Positions 26,778 to 36,009 of a stretch of 64,000 nucleotides of DNA are shown piece by piece. This stretch comes from Streptococcus oralis subsp. dentisani. GTDB taxonomy: Bacteria; Bacillota; Bacilli; Lactobacillales; Streptococcaceae. Made by a program: the position numbers and the translations under genes. The notes below the pieces were generated by a model. That model was not told the DNA's origin, ran no database searches, and saw only the letters and a list, made by a program, of their open reading frames with translations. Position 1 is the stretch's first letter. Each line of letters begins with the position of its first letter. The stretch lies in the NCBI RefSeq assembly GCF_002096335.1, contig NZ_NCUW01000030.1:496001-560000 (forward strand). The letters run 5' to 3'.

Positions 26778-27547
26778 GCTTGCTCCTCCTTCTCACGAGA
26801 GATAAAGTAATAGCCAACAACCAGGATAATACTAAAAAGAAAGACAAGGGCAGAGAGGGCATTGATTTCTAGCGAAATTCCCTTACGAGCACGAGAGTAT
26901 ATCTCGACTGACAGGGTTGAAAAGCCATTTCCCGTCACAAAGAAGGTCACAGCAAAGTCATCCAGCGAATAAGTAAAGGCCATGAAATAACCTGCAATAA
27001 TAGACGGAGTCAGGTAAGGAAGCATGATTTCCTTGAACATCTGAAACTGGCTGGCACCAAGGTCATAAGCCGCATGAATCATGTCATCATTCATCTCCTT
27101 GAGACGAGGCAAGACCATCAAGACCACGATAGGGATGGAAAAGGCCACGTGACTAGATAGAACCGTCAAAAAACCAAGAGAAAACTTAAGCTGGGTAAAG
27201 AGAATCAAGAAGCTAGCACCAATCATAACGTCAGGCGCAACCATGAGGATATTATTAAGCGATAGAAAGGCTTCTTGGTATTTCTTACGAGACTGATAGA
27301 TATAGATGGCTCCGAAAGTCCCGATAATGGTCGCAATCAAGGCCGATAGAAAGGCCAAGAAGAAGGTTTGGGTGAGGATCAACATGAGACGACCGTCACC
27401 AAACATGGTTTTAAAATGGTTCAGGCTAAAGCCTGTAAAGCTGTTCATATCATCGCCAGCATTAAAGGCATAGCCAATCAAGTAAAAAATTGGCAAATAA
27501 AGGATGATAAAGACAAAGGCTAGGTAGAGATTGGCAAATTTTTTCAT
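26774..27547 (-). CDS. potC: Spermidine/putrescine ABC permease
   Basis: Inner-membrane permease of 257 residues with six helices. The ATPase-coupling EAA loop reads AAYDLGASQFQMFKEIMLPYL (positions about 155-175). The ATG at 27547 has AAAGGAG 8 bases upstream; it overlaps the end of potB by 4 bases and the start of potD by 4. Confidence 0.95.
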   Translation of the reverse strand: MKKFANLYLAFVFIILYLPIFYLIGYAFNAGDDMNSFTGFSLNHFKTMFGDGRLMLILTQTFFLAFLSALIATIIGTFGAIYIYQSRKKYQEAFLSLNNILMVAPDVMIGASFLILFTQLKFSLGFLTVLSSHVAFSIPIVVLMVLPRLKEMNDDMIHAAYDLGASQFQMFKEIMLPYLTPSIIAGYFMAFTYSLDDFAVTFFVTGNGFSTLSVEIYSRARKGISLEINALSALVFLFSIILVVGYYFISREKEEQA

Positions 27548-28350
27548 CGTTCTCTCCTTTCCTTGGTCACCCACATAGTGATAAACATGGTCAGGATGAG
27601 AATCACACCGATGGTTGAACCCATACCATAGTTGTCATTGGTTAGAAAATTCTGCTCAATGGCCGTCCCCAAAGTAATCACTCGGTTACCCCCAATCAAA
27701 CGTGTCAGCATGAAGAGGCTCAAGCTGGGGATAAAGACAGACTGAACCCCACTTCTCACTCCATTCATCGATAGAGGGAAGATGACATGGCGGAAGGTTT
27801 CCCACTTGGTCGCACCGAGGTCATAGCTGGCATTGATGAGGTTGTTGTCCATATCATCCAAAACATTGAAGATCGGTAAAATCATAAAGGGAAGCTCGAT
27901 ATAGCTTGCGACAAAGATAAAGGAGAAATCCGTAAAGAGCAACTGCTGAGCACCGATTCCGATAAATTCCAAGAATTGGTTAATAGAGCCATTCTGCCCA
28001 AAAATTCCGATAAAGGCATAGGTCTTAAGGAGTAGGTTGATCCAAGTAGGCAGGATAATCAGCATGAGCCAGAGTTGACGATGCTTGAGACGAGTCAAAA
28101 AGAGGGCTGTAGGGTAACTGATTAAAAGCGTCACCAGAGTCACAATCCCTGCATAAAGCACAGAGTTGAAGCTCATTTTAAGGTAGGTCAAGTTTTGTGA
28201 CGCAAAGTAAGATTTATAGTTTTCTAAACTAAACTGCCCTTCAATGTTGAAAAAGGATTGACCGAAAATCAAGACCAAGGGTGCGAGAACAAAGAGGGCA
28301 ATCCAAAGCATGTAGGGCACTACAAAGAGTTTAGAGGTTGTTTTCTTCAT
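27544..28350 (-). CDS. potB: Spermidine/putrescine ABC permease
   Basis: Partner permease of PotC, 268 residues, six helices. EAA loop [20 protein letters not shown] is clear. The ATG at 28350 lies inside the 3' end of potA (20-base overlap), with AGGAGG-type sequence upstream. Forms the translocation channel with PotC. Confidence 0.95.
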   Translation of the reverse strand: MKKTTSKLFVVPYMLWIALFVLAPLVLIFGQSFFNIEGQFSLENYKSYFASQNLTYLKMSFNSVLYAGIVTLVTLLISYPTALFLTRLKHRQLWLMLIILPTWINLLLKTYAFIGIFGQNGSINQFLEFIGIGAQQLLFTDFSFIFVASYIELPFMILPIFNVLDDMDNNLINASYDLGATKWETFRHVIFPLSMNGVRSGVQSVFIPSLSLFMLTRLIGGNRVITLGTAIEQNFLTNDNYGMGSTIGVILILTMFITMWVTKERRER

Positions 28351-29488
28351 CTCTTTCCTCCTCGATCGCATTAATCAGACCTGCTTCTTGCTCTTCGATT
28401 TCTACATACTCCTCGATACGAGCATCGAACTCTTCTTCGGTTTCGTTGAGACGCATGATGTGGATATCTTCTGGTTCAAAGTCCAGACCGATTTCCTCAC
28501 CCACAATGGCCTTACGAGTCGAGTGGATCATCCATTCATTTCCGAGTTCGTCATAGGCGATGATCTCATAGTGAACCCCACGGAAGAGCTGGGTATCAAC
28601 CTTGACTTGGAGCTTGCCTTCTTCAGGAAGGGTAATGCGCAAGTCCTCTGGACGAATGACAACCTCAACTGGCTCATTTGGCTTCATCCCCCCATCGACC
28701 GCTTCAAAGCGTTTGCCATTAAACTCAACCAAGTAGTCCTCAATCATGGTTCCTGGCAAGATGTTGGACTCACCGATAAATGTGGCAACAAAGTGGTTGA
28801 TCGGCTCATCGTAGATGTCCACAGGCGTTCCAGACTGAACAATCTCGCCATCATTCATAACGAAAATCCAGTCACTCATAGCCAGGGCTTCTTCCTGATC
28901 GTGAGTGACAAAGACAAAGGTAATCCCCAATCGTTGTTGCAGTTCACGCAGTTCGTACTGCATGTCTGTTCGCAACTTCAAATCCAGCGCTGACAAGGGC
29001 TCATCCAGCAAGACCACACGGGGTTGGTTAATGATGGCACGGGCAATGGCCACACGCTGACGTTGTCCTCCAGAGAGTTTACGAATGGAACGTTTTTCAT
29101 AACCTTCCAACTGAACCATCTTGAGAACTTCCGCTACACGCTGCTCAATTTCTTTCTTGTCAATCTTACGCAAGCGGAGCGGAAAGGCAACATTTTCAAA
29201 CACATTCATATGTGGAAACAAGGCATAGGATTGGAAAACCGTATGGACGTCTCGCTTGTTGGTTGGGATGTCGTTGATCCGTACCCCATCCAGTAAAATA
29301 TCCCCTGTCGTCGCATCCAGTAAACCTGCAATGATATTCAGAATGGTTGATTTTCCTGAACCAGATGCGCCTAGTAGAGTATAGAACTTTCCTTCTTCCA
29401 ACTCAAAGTTGATATCTTTGAGAACCTTGGTGTTGCTGTCTTCAAAAACTTTAGAGACGTTTTTGAATTCAATAATTGGTTTTTTCAA
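28331..29488 (-). CDS. potA: Spermidine/putrescine ABC transporter ATPase
   Basis: ATPase subunit of 385 residues: Walker [11 protein letters not shown]-loop [10 protein letters not shown], signature LSGGQRQR, Walker [13 protein letters not shown], then a C-terminal TOBE domain (about 240-355) and an acidic tail. The start is TTG at 29488, which gives the family's usual [13 protein letters not shown] opening. A better placed ATG at 29495 opens only an 8-codon frame that overlaps this TTG. First gene of potABCD; a structured leader lies between it and murB. Confidence 0.94.
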   Translation of the reverse strand: MKKPIIEFKNVSKVFEDSNTKVLKDINFELEEGKFYTLLGASGSGKSTILNIIAGLLDATTGDILLDGVRINDIPTNKRDVHTVFQSYALFPHMNVFENVAFPLRLRKIDKKEIEQRVAEVLKMVQLEGYEKRSIRKLSGGQRQRVAIARAIINQPRVVLLDEPLSALDLKLRTDMQYELRELQQRLGITFVFVTHDQEEALAMSDWIFVMNDGEIVQSGTPVDIYDEPINHFVATFIGESNILPGTMIEDYLVEFNGKRFEAVDGGMKPNEPVEVVIRPEDLRITLPEEGKLQVKVDTQLFRGVHYEIIAYDELGNEWMIHSTRKAIVGEEIGLDFEPEDIHIMRLNETEEEFDARIEEYVEIEEQEAGLINAIEEERDEENNL

Positions 29489-29495
29489 TTGTCAT
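29469..29495 (-). other. Short upstream reading frame overlapping the potA start
   Basis: ATG ... TGA of 8 codons (MTIEKTNY), with AAGGA 5 bases upstream, out of frame with and overlapping the TTG start of potA. It could be accidental, or could tune potA translation. Confidence 0.4.
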
Positions 29496-29518
29496 AAATT
29501 CCTTCTTTTTCATAAATT

Positions 29519-29620
29519 AACAGATCCGGGCTCTGTCAGGCCGCTACTACCTCGTGTAGGAGATTAAACTGCCTACATACTTCTGCACTAACGATAGGCT
29601 TTCACCCCCTTTACAATGGT
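29519..29620 (-). ncRNA. Candidate structured leader RNA of potABCD
   Basis: The 150-base gap between murB and potA is GC-richer than its surroundings. TGTAGG (29555-29560) can pair with CCTACA (29572-29577), while GCCTA (29571-29575) can pair instead with TAGGC (29595-29599): mutually exclusive stems. A third stem, ACAGA / TCTGT (29520-29536), lies just before the ribosome site. A possible extended -10 TGCTATAAC precedes it at about 29625-29633. No known riboswitch was recognised. Confidence 0.4.
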
Positions 29621-29647
29621 TATAGCAGCAATTTTTCTATCCAAACC

Positions 29648-30553
29648 TTATTCCTTCTCACCCAAAATACGGACTTCCCTCTCAAGGGTAACACCTGAGT
29701 GTTCCTTAACTTTTTCAATCACAGACTCAATCAAGTCCTCGTAGTCTTTGGCCGTTCCGTCAGCAATATTGATCATGAAACCAGCATGCTTTTCAGATAC
29801 TTCAACACCACCGATACGATAGCCTTTCAAACCAGCCTCTGAAATCAACTGACCTGCAAAATGCCCCACTGGACGCTTAAATACTGAGCCACAAGATGGG
29901 TACTCTAGAGGTTGTTTGAGTTCGCGAAGGTGCGTCAAGCGATCCATCTCTTGTTTGATAACCTGATGGGTTCCTGGAGCTAGAGCAAATTTAGCTGACA
30001 AGACAATGGCCCCAGAATCCTGAATAGCTGAATGGCGGTAACCAAAAGCTAAATCCTTGGCAGACAAGGTCTCGATTTCCCCTTCCTTGGTCAAAATTTG
30101 ACAAGACTGCAAGATATGAGCAATCTCTCCTCCGTAGGCACCCGCATTCATAAAGACAGCGCCTCCGATGCTTCCCGGAATCCCGCAAGCAAATTCAAAA
30201 CCAGTCAAACTATGACGAAGGGCAATACGTGTTGTCTCAATCAAATTAGCACCAGCTTCTGCCTCAATAGTGTAACCATCAACTGAAACGTTGTTGAGCT
30301 TGTCACACAAGATGACAAAACCACGGATTCCACCTTCACGAACGATGATATTGCTGGCATTTCCTAGCACCATCCAAGGAATATTCTCTTGATTGGCAAA
30401 TTGGACGACACGCGCCATCTCATAGCGATTACGTGGCAAAACTAGGTAATCCGCTCGACCTCCAACCTTGGTATAGGTATAGGTCTTCAAGGGTTCCTTG
30501 AAACGAATATCAATTCCTTCTAATTGTTCTTGTATTTTAGTTACTAATGTCAT
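29648..30553 (-). CDS. murB: UDP-N-acetylenolpyruvoylglucosamine reductase
   Basis: FAD enzyme of peptidoglycan precursor synthesis (second MurA-B step), 301 residues. [33 protein letters not shown] and [20 protein letters not shown] are the FAD-binding segments; [11 protein letters not shown] carries the proton donor Ser and [10 protein letters not shown] a catalytic Glu. I take the ATG at 30553, which AAGG serves at proper spacing; the ATG at 30562 touches that site. Upstream of potA on the same strand. Confidence 0.95.
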   Translation of the reverse strand: MTLVTKIQEQLEGIDIRFKEPLKTYTYTKVGGRADYLVLPRNRYEMARVVQFANQENIPWMVLGNASNIIVREGGIRGFVILCDKLNNVSVDGYTIEAEAGANLIETTRIALRHSLTGFEFACGIPGSIGGAVFMNAGAYGGEIAHILQSCQILTKEGEIETLSAKDLAFGYRHSAIQDSGAIVLSAKFALAPGTHQVIKQEMDRLTHLRELKQPLEYPSCGSVFKRPVGHFAGQLISEAGLKGYRIGGVEVSEKHAGFMINIADGTAKDYEDLIESVIEKVKEHSGVTLEREVRILGEKE

Positions 30554-30644
30554 ATCTCTCATCCTTTTGTAAAGTCATTTCATTATACCATTTTTAAAAG
30601 CTTTTGACGAACCGAAAAATGGAAGTGTCAAAGCATCGCATAAA

Positions 30645-30665
30645 AAAAGAGGTAAACCTCTTTTT
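30645..30665. terminator. Terminator between YhfC-type gene and murB
   Basis: AAAAGAGGT and ACCTCTTTT around AA, with A and T runs on both sides; effective in both directions. Confidence 0.88.
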
Positions 30666-31419
30666 ATGATGATTTTTTCCAAAATGTAGATTTTGTTAGC
30701 CAAACAAAGGCCAGTACTTCTACAAGGAGAATGCCCTCCACTACAAGTGGATTTGAAATCCATCCCACTTGAGATAAGGCTGGAGCCAAGTCAAACAAGG
30801 CATGGAAACCATAGGCTGCAACGAGATAGATCCATTTCTTCTGGCGGACACTTTGATAGACCCAAATAGAGAGACCAATTTGCAGAACCAGAGCCAGCAC
30901 ACGCTCAACTCCTAGTAAATAAACCTGCCACACAGAAAGAGACTGAACCGTTTCGAGTGTAGTCTTTGGAAGAAGATTGGCCACATCAGTATTTGAAGAC
31001 TGGATGACTGAAAAGAGGATCAACAAACTGATCAGACTTCCCATCCCAAGATAGAGCAACTCCAAACCTCCATGTCCCAAGCCGTAAGCCAAAGCGTCTT
31101 TCTCTTCTAGACTTCTCTTTTTCTCCAACCATTTAAAAAAGACAAGGCGGGCAGTTTCCTCAAAAAGGGCAGCCATGGCAATCGCGTAAAAAACATATAG
31201 GAAGGGTTGCTCCTGCATGAGCGAAATCGTTCCATCTTTTTGTGGTTGAAGAACTAGAACGTGAACCAGCTTCTCTAACACTTGAGACGAAACGAAAAAT
31301 GCGATTGCCCCCAAACCCATGACTGCAAGAGAAATCTTAAAGCGTTTTTTGGCGTACCAAGTCCCACCTACTAGGACTAAAACCAAAGCGATCATAGTAA
31401 GAATAATATGTAGTGTCAT
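30664..31419 (-). CDS. YhfC-family intramembrane metalloprotease-like protein
   Basis: A 251-residue membrane protein with about seven helices. Helix 3/4 carries FEETARLVFFKWL and the next GLGHGGLELLYLG; the EE..R and GHGG.E pairs are the putative active-site motifs of the YhfC branch related to PrsW and CPBP/Abi intramembrane proteases. A conserved FHALFDL follows near residue 200. Substrate unknown. It lies 9 bases after budA in the same direction. Confidence 0.8.
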   Translation of the reverse strand: MTLHIILTMIALVLVLVGGTWYAKKRFKISLAVMGLGAIAFFVSSQVLEKLVHVLVLQPQKDGTISLMQEQPFLYVFYAIAMAALFEETARLVFFKWLEKKRSLEEKDALAYGLGHGGLELLYLGMGSLISLLILFSVIQSSNTDVANLLPKTTLETVQSLSVWQVYLLGVERVLALVLQIGLSIWVYQSVRQKKWIYLVAAYGFHALFDLAPALSQVGWISNPLVVEGILLVEVLAFVWLTKSTFWKKSS

Positions 31420-31428
31420 CTTTTTCTC

Positions 31429-32160
31429 CTATTCTGACTTGTCAATGTCTTTCTTCATCTCATCAACGTTAAATTTCGCAAATAAATACTGGCGATCTTG
31501 GACTGGAAAACGTTGGTCCAACTGATCGACTGCTCCAACCTCGATCATTCCTTCTTTGATAACAAAGTCCATCACATGCCCACCAAAGGTCAAATCATCT
31601 GAGATAAAATGCAAATGGTAGCCTGCCACACTCACCCCATGGAAAATCTCCGGTGTCCAAAATCCAACGATGGTTCCCGATACATTTTCACGACTATATT
31701 CAGGCTGATGGGTAGCAACCTCAGCAAACTTGGTGTCAGGTGTGGATTTAGGAATCATCCGTACATGCATGTGGGCGAATTCACCATGAATCTTGATGGA
31801 ACGAAAGAGATTTTCCCCATCATAGTAGGACTCAATCCGCTTTTCTAATTCCTTGTCCGTCATCTCAAAGCGCTGGCGGAAAATCACTTCTGCCTGATGG
31901 GGGACCACTGCCGCATAAGGGATAAGGGCATCAGAAGCAACTTCTACAATTTCAGGTTGCTCCCCTGAACCTTTGGCTTGATAAGCCTTGCCATCAAGAA
32001 CAATCAACTCCCCATCAATCGAATCAAGGGTTCCCAAACCAAGGTCACCATGCTCCAACAATTCTCCCACTGTCATGGTTCCGCCATAGAGACCAGCCAT
32101 TAGAGCACCTAGAGTATTGTATTGAAATAATTTTACCGGTTCCTGCACTTTTCTATCCAT
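31429..32160 (-). CDS. budA: Alpha-acetolactate decarboxylase
   Basis: Converts acetolactate to acetoin, 243 residues. YNTLGALMAGLYGGTMTVGE, the GLGTLDSIDGELIVLDG strand and zinc ligands in HGVSVAGYHLHFISDD with a distal Glu fit the family. Acetoin formation diverts pyruvate, limits acidification and balances branched-chain amino-acid synthesis. The ribosome site is weak (AAAGAGA). Followed by the YhfC gene; divergent from the MocR regulator. Confidence 0.95.
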   Translation of the reverse strand: MDRKVQEPVKLFQYNTLGALMAGLYGGTMTVGELLEHGDLGLGTLDSIDGELIVLDGKAYQAKGSGEQPEIVEVASDALIPYAAVVPHQAEVIFRQRFEMTDKELEKRIESYYDGENLFRSIKIHGEFAHMHVRMIPKSTPDTKFAEVATHQPEYSRENVSGTIVGFWTPEIFHGVSVAGYHLHFISDDLTFGGHVMDFVIKEGMIEVGAVDQLDQRFPVQDRQYLFAKFNVDEMKKDIDKSE

Positions 32161-32251
32161 TCTCTTTCTTATCTTCTTTTCAATAAATCATCATACTTTC
32201 TAAGTATACCATATTTGTTCCTAGTTGTGAAAGGGAGAAATGCTTTTCCTA

Positions 32252-32280
32252 TTGCCAAGTAGGCAAAAAAAAGGTACAAT
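32252..32280 (+). promoter_or_regulatory. Promoter and possible operator of the MocR gene
   Basis: TTGCCA (32252-32257), 17-base spacer, TACAAT (32275-32280). The -35 is the left arm of an inverted repeat TTGCC-N5-GGCAA (32252-32266), a likely site of autocontrol. Confidence 0.7.
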
Positions 32281-32305
32281 GTAACAAAATCAAAGGAGGT
32301 CTGGA

Positions 32306-33577
32306 ATGACGAAGCAAAGCAAGTACCAAGCAGTTGTTTCCTTTCTAAAAAAAGGTATTGAATCAGGAAAATTTCCAACTGGTAGCAGACTTCCCTCCAT
32401 CCGTCAACTGAGTCTGGACTTCCATTGTAGCAAGGACACTGTCCAACGAGCCCTGCTAGAATTGCGCCATGAACAATACCTCTATGCCAAGCCCCAAAGT
32501 GGCTACTATGTTCTAGAACAAGGTCAGCATCAAGACCTGGAAATAGAAGTCACTGACGAACATGCCAGTGCTTATGACGATTTCAGACTCTGTGTCAATG
32601 AAACACTGATTGGAAGAGAAAACTACCTCTTCAACTACTATGACAACCAAGAAGGCCTAGAGGAACTTAGACAGTCTGTCCATCAACTTCTTTTCAACCA
32701 AGCCCTCTACTGCAAACCCGACCAACTGGTTCTGACTTCGGGCACTCAGCAAGCTCTCTTTATCCTTTCTCAGATTGATTTTCCTAGCAAGGGAGAGGAG
32801 ATTTTAGTTGAACAGCCGACTTACCACCGAATGAACCGCCTCTTGGTCGCTCAGGGATTGGCCTACCAGACCATTGAACGTCGAATAGATGGGATTGACC
32901 TTGACGAACTAGAAGAACAGTTCAAATCTGGAAAAATCAAGTTCTTCTATACCATTCCTCGCTACCACTATCCTCTTGGACATTCCTATTCTGATCAGGA
33001 AAAAAGGGCCATTCTAGATCTAGCAAACCAGTATGGAGTATACATTGTCGAGGATGACTATTTAGGAGACTTAGACCCTAAAAAAGGTCAGACCTTCCAC
33101 TATTTGGATACTGAGGATCGGGTCATTTATATTAAGTCCTTCTCAACCAGCCTCTTTCCAGCCCTTCGTATCACCGCTCTCATTCTCCCAAATGCCCTAA
33201 AAGAGACCTTTGTTTCCTACAAAAATATCTTGGACTATGATAGTAATCTCATCATGCAAAAGGCTCTCTCTCTGTACATCGATAGTCAGTTATTTGAAAA
33301 AAATCGACTGGCTCGACTGACCCTTCAAGAGAACTATCAGACTCGGATAAAGGAAGTACTTAAAAAAAACACCTGTCCCTTGCCCTACTATCCTCTACAC
33401 GATGGCCTTCTCCTTGATTTGAGAAATTATCCTAAAATTGCCAGTTTAAAGCATAGCTCACTCAAACTAGACTTCTTTGAAGAGGCTTATTTGGAAGCCT
33501 GTCCTTATCAGTTTGCCAAAGTCTCTCTCGAAAATCTAGAAGCACTATTACAATACATAAAAGCAGAATTGGATTAA
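32306..33577 (+). CDS. MocR-type (GntR-HTH / aminotransferase-like) regulator
   Basis: A 423-residue regulator with an N-terminal GntR winged helix (KFPTGSRLPSIRQLSLDF, KDTVQRALLELR) and a fold-type-I aminotransferase-like domain from about residue 100 (TSGTQQALFILSQ, EQPTYHRMNRLL, YHYPLGHSYS, VEDDYLGDLD). The segment that should carry the PLP lysine, normally like TFSKTL.P.LR, reads SFSTSLFPALR: Thr replaces Lys. So it may not bind PLP covalently. Divergent from budA. Target genes unknown. Confidence 0.88.
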   Translation: MTKQSKYQAVVSFLKKGIESGKFPTGSRLPSIRQLSLDFHCSKDTVQRALLELRHEQYLYAKPQSGYYVLEQGQHQDLEIEVTDEHASAYDDFRLCVNETLIGRENYLFNYYDNQEGLEELRQSVHQLLFNQALYCKPDQLVLTSGTQQALFILSQIDFPSKGEEILVEQPTYHRMNRLLVAQGLAYQTIERRIDGIDLDELEEQFKSGKIKFFYTIPRYHYPLGHSYSDQEKRAILDLANQYGVYIVEDDYLGDLDPKKGQTFHYLDTEDRVIYIKSFSTSLFPALRITALILPNALKETFVSYKNILDYDSNLIMQKALSLYIDSQLFEKNRLARLTLQENYQTRIKEVLKKNTCPLPYYPLHDGLLLDLRNYPKIASLKHSSLKLDFFEEAYLEACPYQFAKVSLENLEALLQYIKAELD

Positions 33578-33600
33578 AGTCCAACTCTGCTTTCTTTTTT
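33563..33600. terminator. Terminator between MocR and amino-acid-binding protein genes
   Basis: GCAGAATTGGA (33563-33573) pairs with TCCAACTCTGC (33580-33590), one mismatch, then a T-rich run. Confidence 0.9.
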
Positions 33601-34414
33601 ATTGTTCAACTTCTGTTAGTTTCGCTGCTTTTTCTAGATAGGTTTGATACGTTCCATCATCTTTTAGTTTTTGGATAACCTTATCTACTACTGCTTTCAA
33701 GTCTGATTGATTCTTCTTGATGGCAACGGCATTGGCTTCGCCATCTTTCATCGTCAAAGTAGCTGTCGCAACGACAAGGTCTGAGTTTTTACCTGCGTAA
33801 CTAAGAGCCACTGGTTCATCCATATGAACAGCATCTACTTTTCCAGCCTGTAATTCATTGACTGCTTCACCCATATTGGTCAAGGATGTCAATTGGGCAT
33901 TTGGCAATTGTTCCTTCACCATAGTTTCTGGAACGGTTCCCTTTTGAGCTGCGATATTTGCACTTGCTAGGTTTGAAAGATCCTTGTATTTGTCTAAATC
34001 GGCTTTTCTAACCAAGAAACTCATCTTGTTTTCATAGTAAGGAATTGAAAAGTCAAAGACTTCCTTTCTCTCATCGGTGGCACTAATTCCTGCAATAGCC
34101 AAGTCAGCCTTTCCAGTTTGAAGACTAGTCAAGACATTGTCAAAACTCATACTAGAGATTTCAAGCTTAACTCCAAGTTCATCCGCAATCGCTTGGGCCA
34201 TATCAATATCTGCACCAACCACTTGGTTTTTACCATCTACCAAGGATTGGAATTCAAATGGTGCATAGTCTGGACTAGTCGCCACAACTAGCTTCCCTTT
34301 TTGTTTGATAGCATCCACAGCAGACTGGGAACTATCCGTACTTGATTGACAAGCTACTAAAATCATGCTGGCTAGCACGCTACACACTACTAACATCCAT
34401 TTCTTCAACTTCAT
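33599..34414 (-). CDS. Amino-acid ABC transporter substrate-binding lipoprotein
   Basis: A 271-residue surface lipoprotein; the signal ends VACQ (lipobox, Cys22). The family 3 solute-binding fold shows KLVVATSPDYAPFEF, GADIDMAQAIADELG, SFDNVLTSLQTGKADLAIAG and FSIPYYENKM, typical of polar amino-acid receptors. No permease or ATPase is adjacent, so it must share one encoded elsewhere. Ribosome site AAGGTCG is moderate. It follows the phoU terminator. Confidence 0.92.
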   Translation of the reverse strand: MKLKKWMLVVCSVLASMILVACQSSTDSSQSAVDAIKQKGKLVVATSPDYAPFEFQSLVDGKNQVVGADIDMAQAIADELGVKLEISSMSFDNVLTSLQTGKADLAIAGISATDERKEVFDFSIPYYENKMSFLVRKADLDKYKDLSNLASANIAAQKGTVPETMVKEQLPNAQLTSLTNMGEAVNELQAGKVDAVHMDEPVALSYAGKNSDLVVATATLTMKDGEANAVAIKKNQSDLKAVVDKVIQKLKDDGTYQTYLEKAAKLTEVEQ

Positions 34415-34523
34415 AAATAAACGACCTTTCTGTTATTTCTGAATAATTATAACTCTTTTAAAAATAGTTGTCAACACTTTCTAGAATTTTCATTTCAAAA
34501 AATTCCTTTTTATTCAAAAATAA

Positions 34524-34552
34524 AGACTAATCCGAGTTAATTAGCCTTTTTT
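34524..34552 (-). terminator. Terminator of the pst-phoU operon
   Basis: AGaCTAAT (34524-34531) pairs with ATTAGcCT (34540-34547); T-rich on the leftward strand. Confidence 0.75.
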
Positions 34553-34573
34553 ATTGCATATTTAAACCATTTC

Positions 34574-35227
34574 TTAGAGTTCGACAATCTTACCTGTTTC
34601 AAAGTAAACAACCCATTCACAGATATTTTTTGCGTAGTCCCCGATACGTTCCAAGAAGGAAATGACCTGGAAGTAATCACGGCCTGTAACGATAGCTTCA
34701 GGATTTTTCTTGATTTCCTCTGTAGCTAAATCACGGATGCTATCAAAGTAATGGTTGATTTTTTCGTCCATAGCCGCTACTTCATATGCTTGATCCACAG
34801 AACCGTTCAGATAAAGATCTAGAGCTGCTTCGACAAAGTCTTTCACGTCGCGTCCCATCTTTTTGATTTCTTCTTCAACGGCGGGGATGCGTTGCTCTCC
34901 CTTCATGCGAATAGTTGCTTCAGCGATAGACACTGCATGGTCTCCCATGCGTTCCAAATCGGATACGGCCTTGAGAACTGTCAAGACAGTACGAAGGTCT
35001 TGCGAAACAGGTTGTTGAAGAGCAATCATTTCAAATGATTTCTTTTCTAGTTTCACTTCATATTCATTTATCTCTGCATCTTCCTCGATAACTTCTTTTG
35101 CCAAATCACGGTCATGCGTGACAAAGGCACGCACTGTACGATTGATTTGTGAGAGCACTTCTTGTCCCATGGCGTAGAACTGGTTGTGCAATTTCTCCAA
35201 ATCTTCTTCAAATTGAGATCGTAACAT
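34574..35227 (-). CDS. phoU: Phosphate transport regulator PhoU
   Basis: Two tandem three-helix PhoU repeats in 217 residues. Each has the metal-contacting E(A)xxxDxxxN/D pattern: SDLERMGDHAVSIAE and SFLERIGDYAKNICE. PhoU restrains the Pst importer when phosphate is plentiful. Two ATGs stand in tandem (35230, 35227); AAGGAG favours 35227. Last gene of pstSCABB-phoU, 11 bases after pstB. Confidence 0.95.
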   Translation of the reverse strand: MLRSQFEEDLEKLHNQFYAMGQEVLSQINRTVRAFVTHDRDLAKEVIEEDAEINEYEVKLEKKSFEMIALQQPVSQDLRTVLTVLKAVSDLERMGDHAVSIAEATIRMKGEQRIPAVEEEIKKMGRDVKDFVEAALDLYLNGSVDQAYEVAAMDEKINHYFDSIRDLATEEIKKNPEAIVTGRDYFQVISFLERIGDYAKNICEWVVYFETGKIVEL

Positions 35228-35238
35228 CATTCAACTCC

Positions 35239-35997
35239 TTATCCAAATTTTCCTGTAATATAATCTTCTGTTTCCTTGTTTTGTGGGTCTAGGAACATCT
35301 TCTTAGTATCGTTAAACTCAATCAAATCCCCATCGAGGAAAAATCCTGTTTTATCAGAGATACGTGAGGCCTGTTGCATCGAACGCGTTACCAAGAGCAT
35401 GGTGTATTTATCTTTCAGACCATACAAGGTTTCCTCAATCTTACCAGCCGATATAGGATCCAAAGCTGAAGTTGGTTCATCTAATAGGATGATTTTCGGG
35501 CTAGTTGCCAAAACACGGGCAACACAGACACGTTGCTGTTGACCTCCTGAAAGACCAATGGCTGAATCATGCAAACGATCCTTAACTTCATCCCAGATGG
35601 AAGCACGTTGCAAGGCCTTTTCTACTGCTTCATCAAGGACTTGTTTATCCTTGACTCCATTGATACGTAGTCCGTAAACAACATTTTCGTAGATAGACAT
35701 AGGGAATGGATTGGGCTGTTGGAAAACCATGCCGATTTCCTTACGTAATTCAACCGTATCAGTACGCGGACTGTAGATATTGTGACCATTATAAATCACT
35801 GTTCCAGTTGTTGTCACCTCAGGATTTAAATCACCCATGCGGTTGATGGCTTTGAGCAGGGTGGACTTTCCTGATCCAGATGGACCAATCAGGGCTGTAA
35901 TTTCCTTAGGTTGAAAAGAAAGGGAAACACTATTCAAGGCCTTCTTTTTGTTGTAATAAACGGATAGGTCTTTAACCTGCAAAATCGGTTCTGTCAT
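35239..35997 (-). CDS. pstB: Phosphate ABC transporter ATPase (second copy)
   Basis: A 252-residue ATPase with [32 protein letters not shown] and [13 protein letters not shown]; the QPNPFP motif is specific to PstB. The H-loop reads [10 protein letters not shown], with Arg in place of the usual His (compare VTHSMQQA in the neighbouring copy), an oddity that may change hydrolysis. Two diverged PstBs likely form a heterodimer. Confidence 0.94.
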   Translation of the reverse strand: MTEPILQVKDLSVYYNKKKALNSVSLSFQPKEITALIGPSGSGKSTLLKAINRMGDLNPEVTTTGTVIYNGHNIYSPRTDTVELRKEIGMVFQQPNPFPMSIYENVVYGLRINGVKDKQVLDEAVEKALQRASIWDEVKDRLHDSAIGLSGGQQQRVCVARVLATSPKIILLDEPTSALDPISAGKIEETLYGLKDKYTMLLVTRSMQQASRISDKTGFFLDGDLIEFNDTKKMFLDPQNKETEDYITGKFG

Positions 35998-36009
35998 ACT
36001 GTTTCCTTT

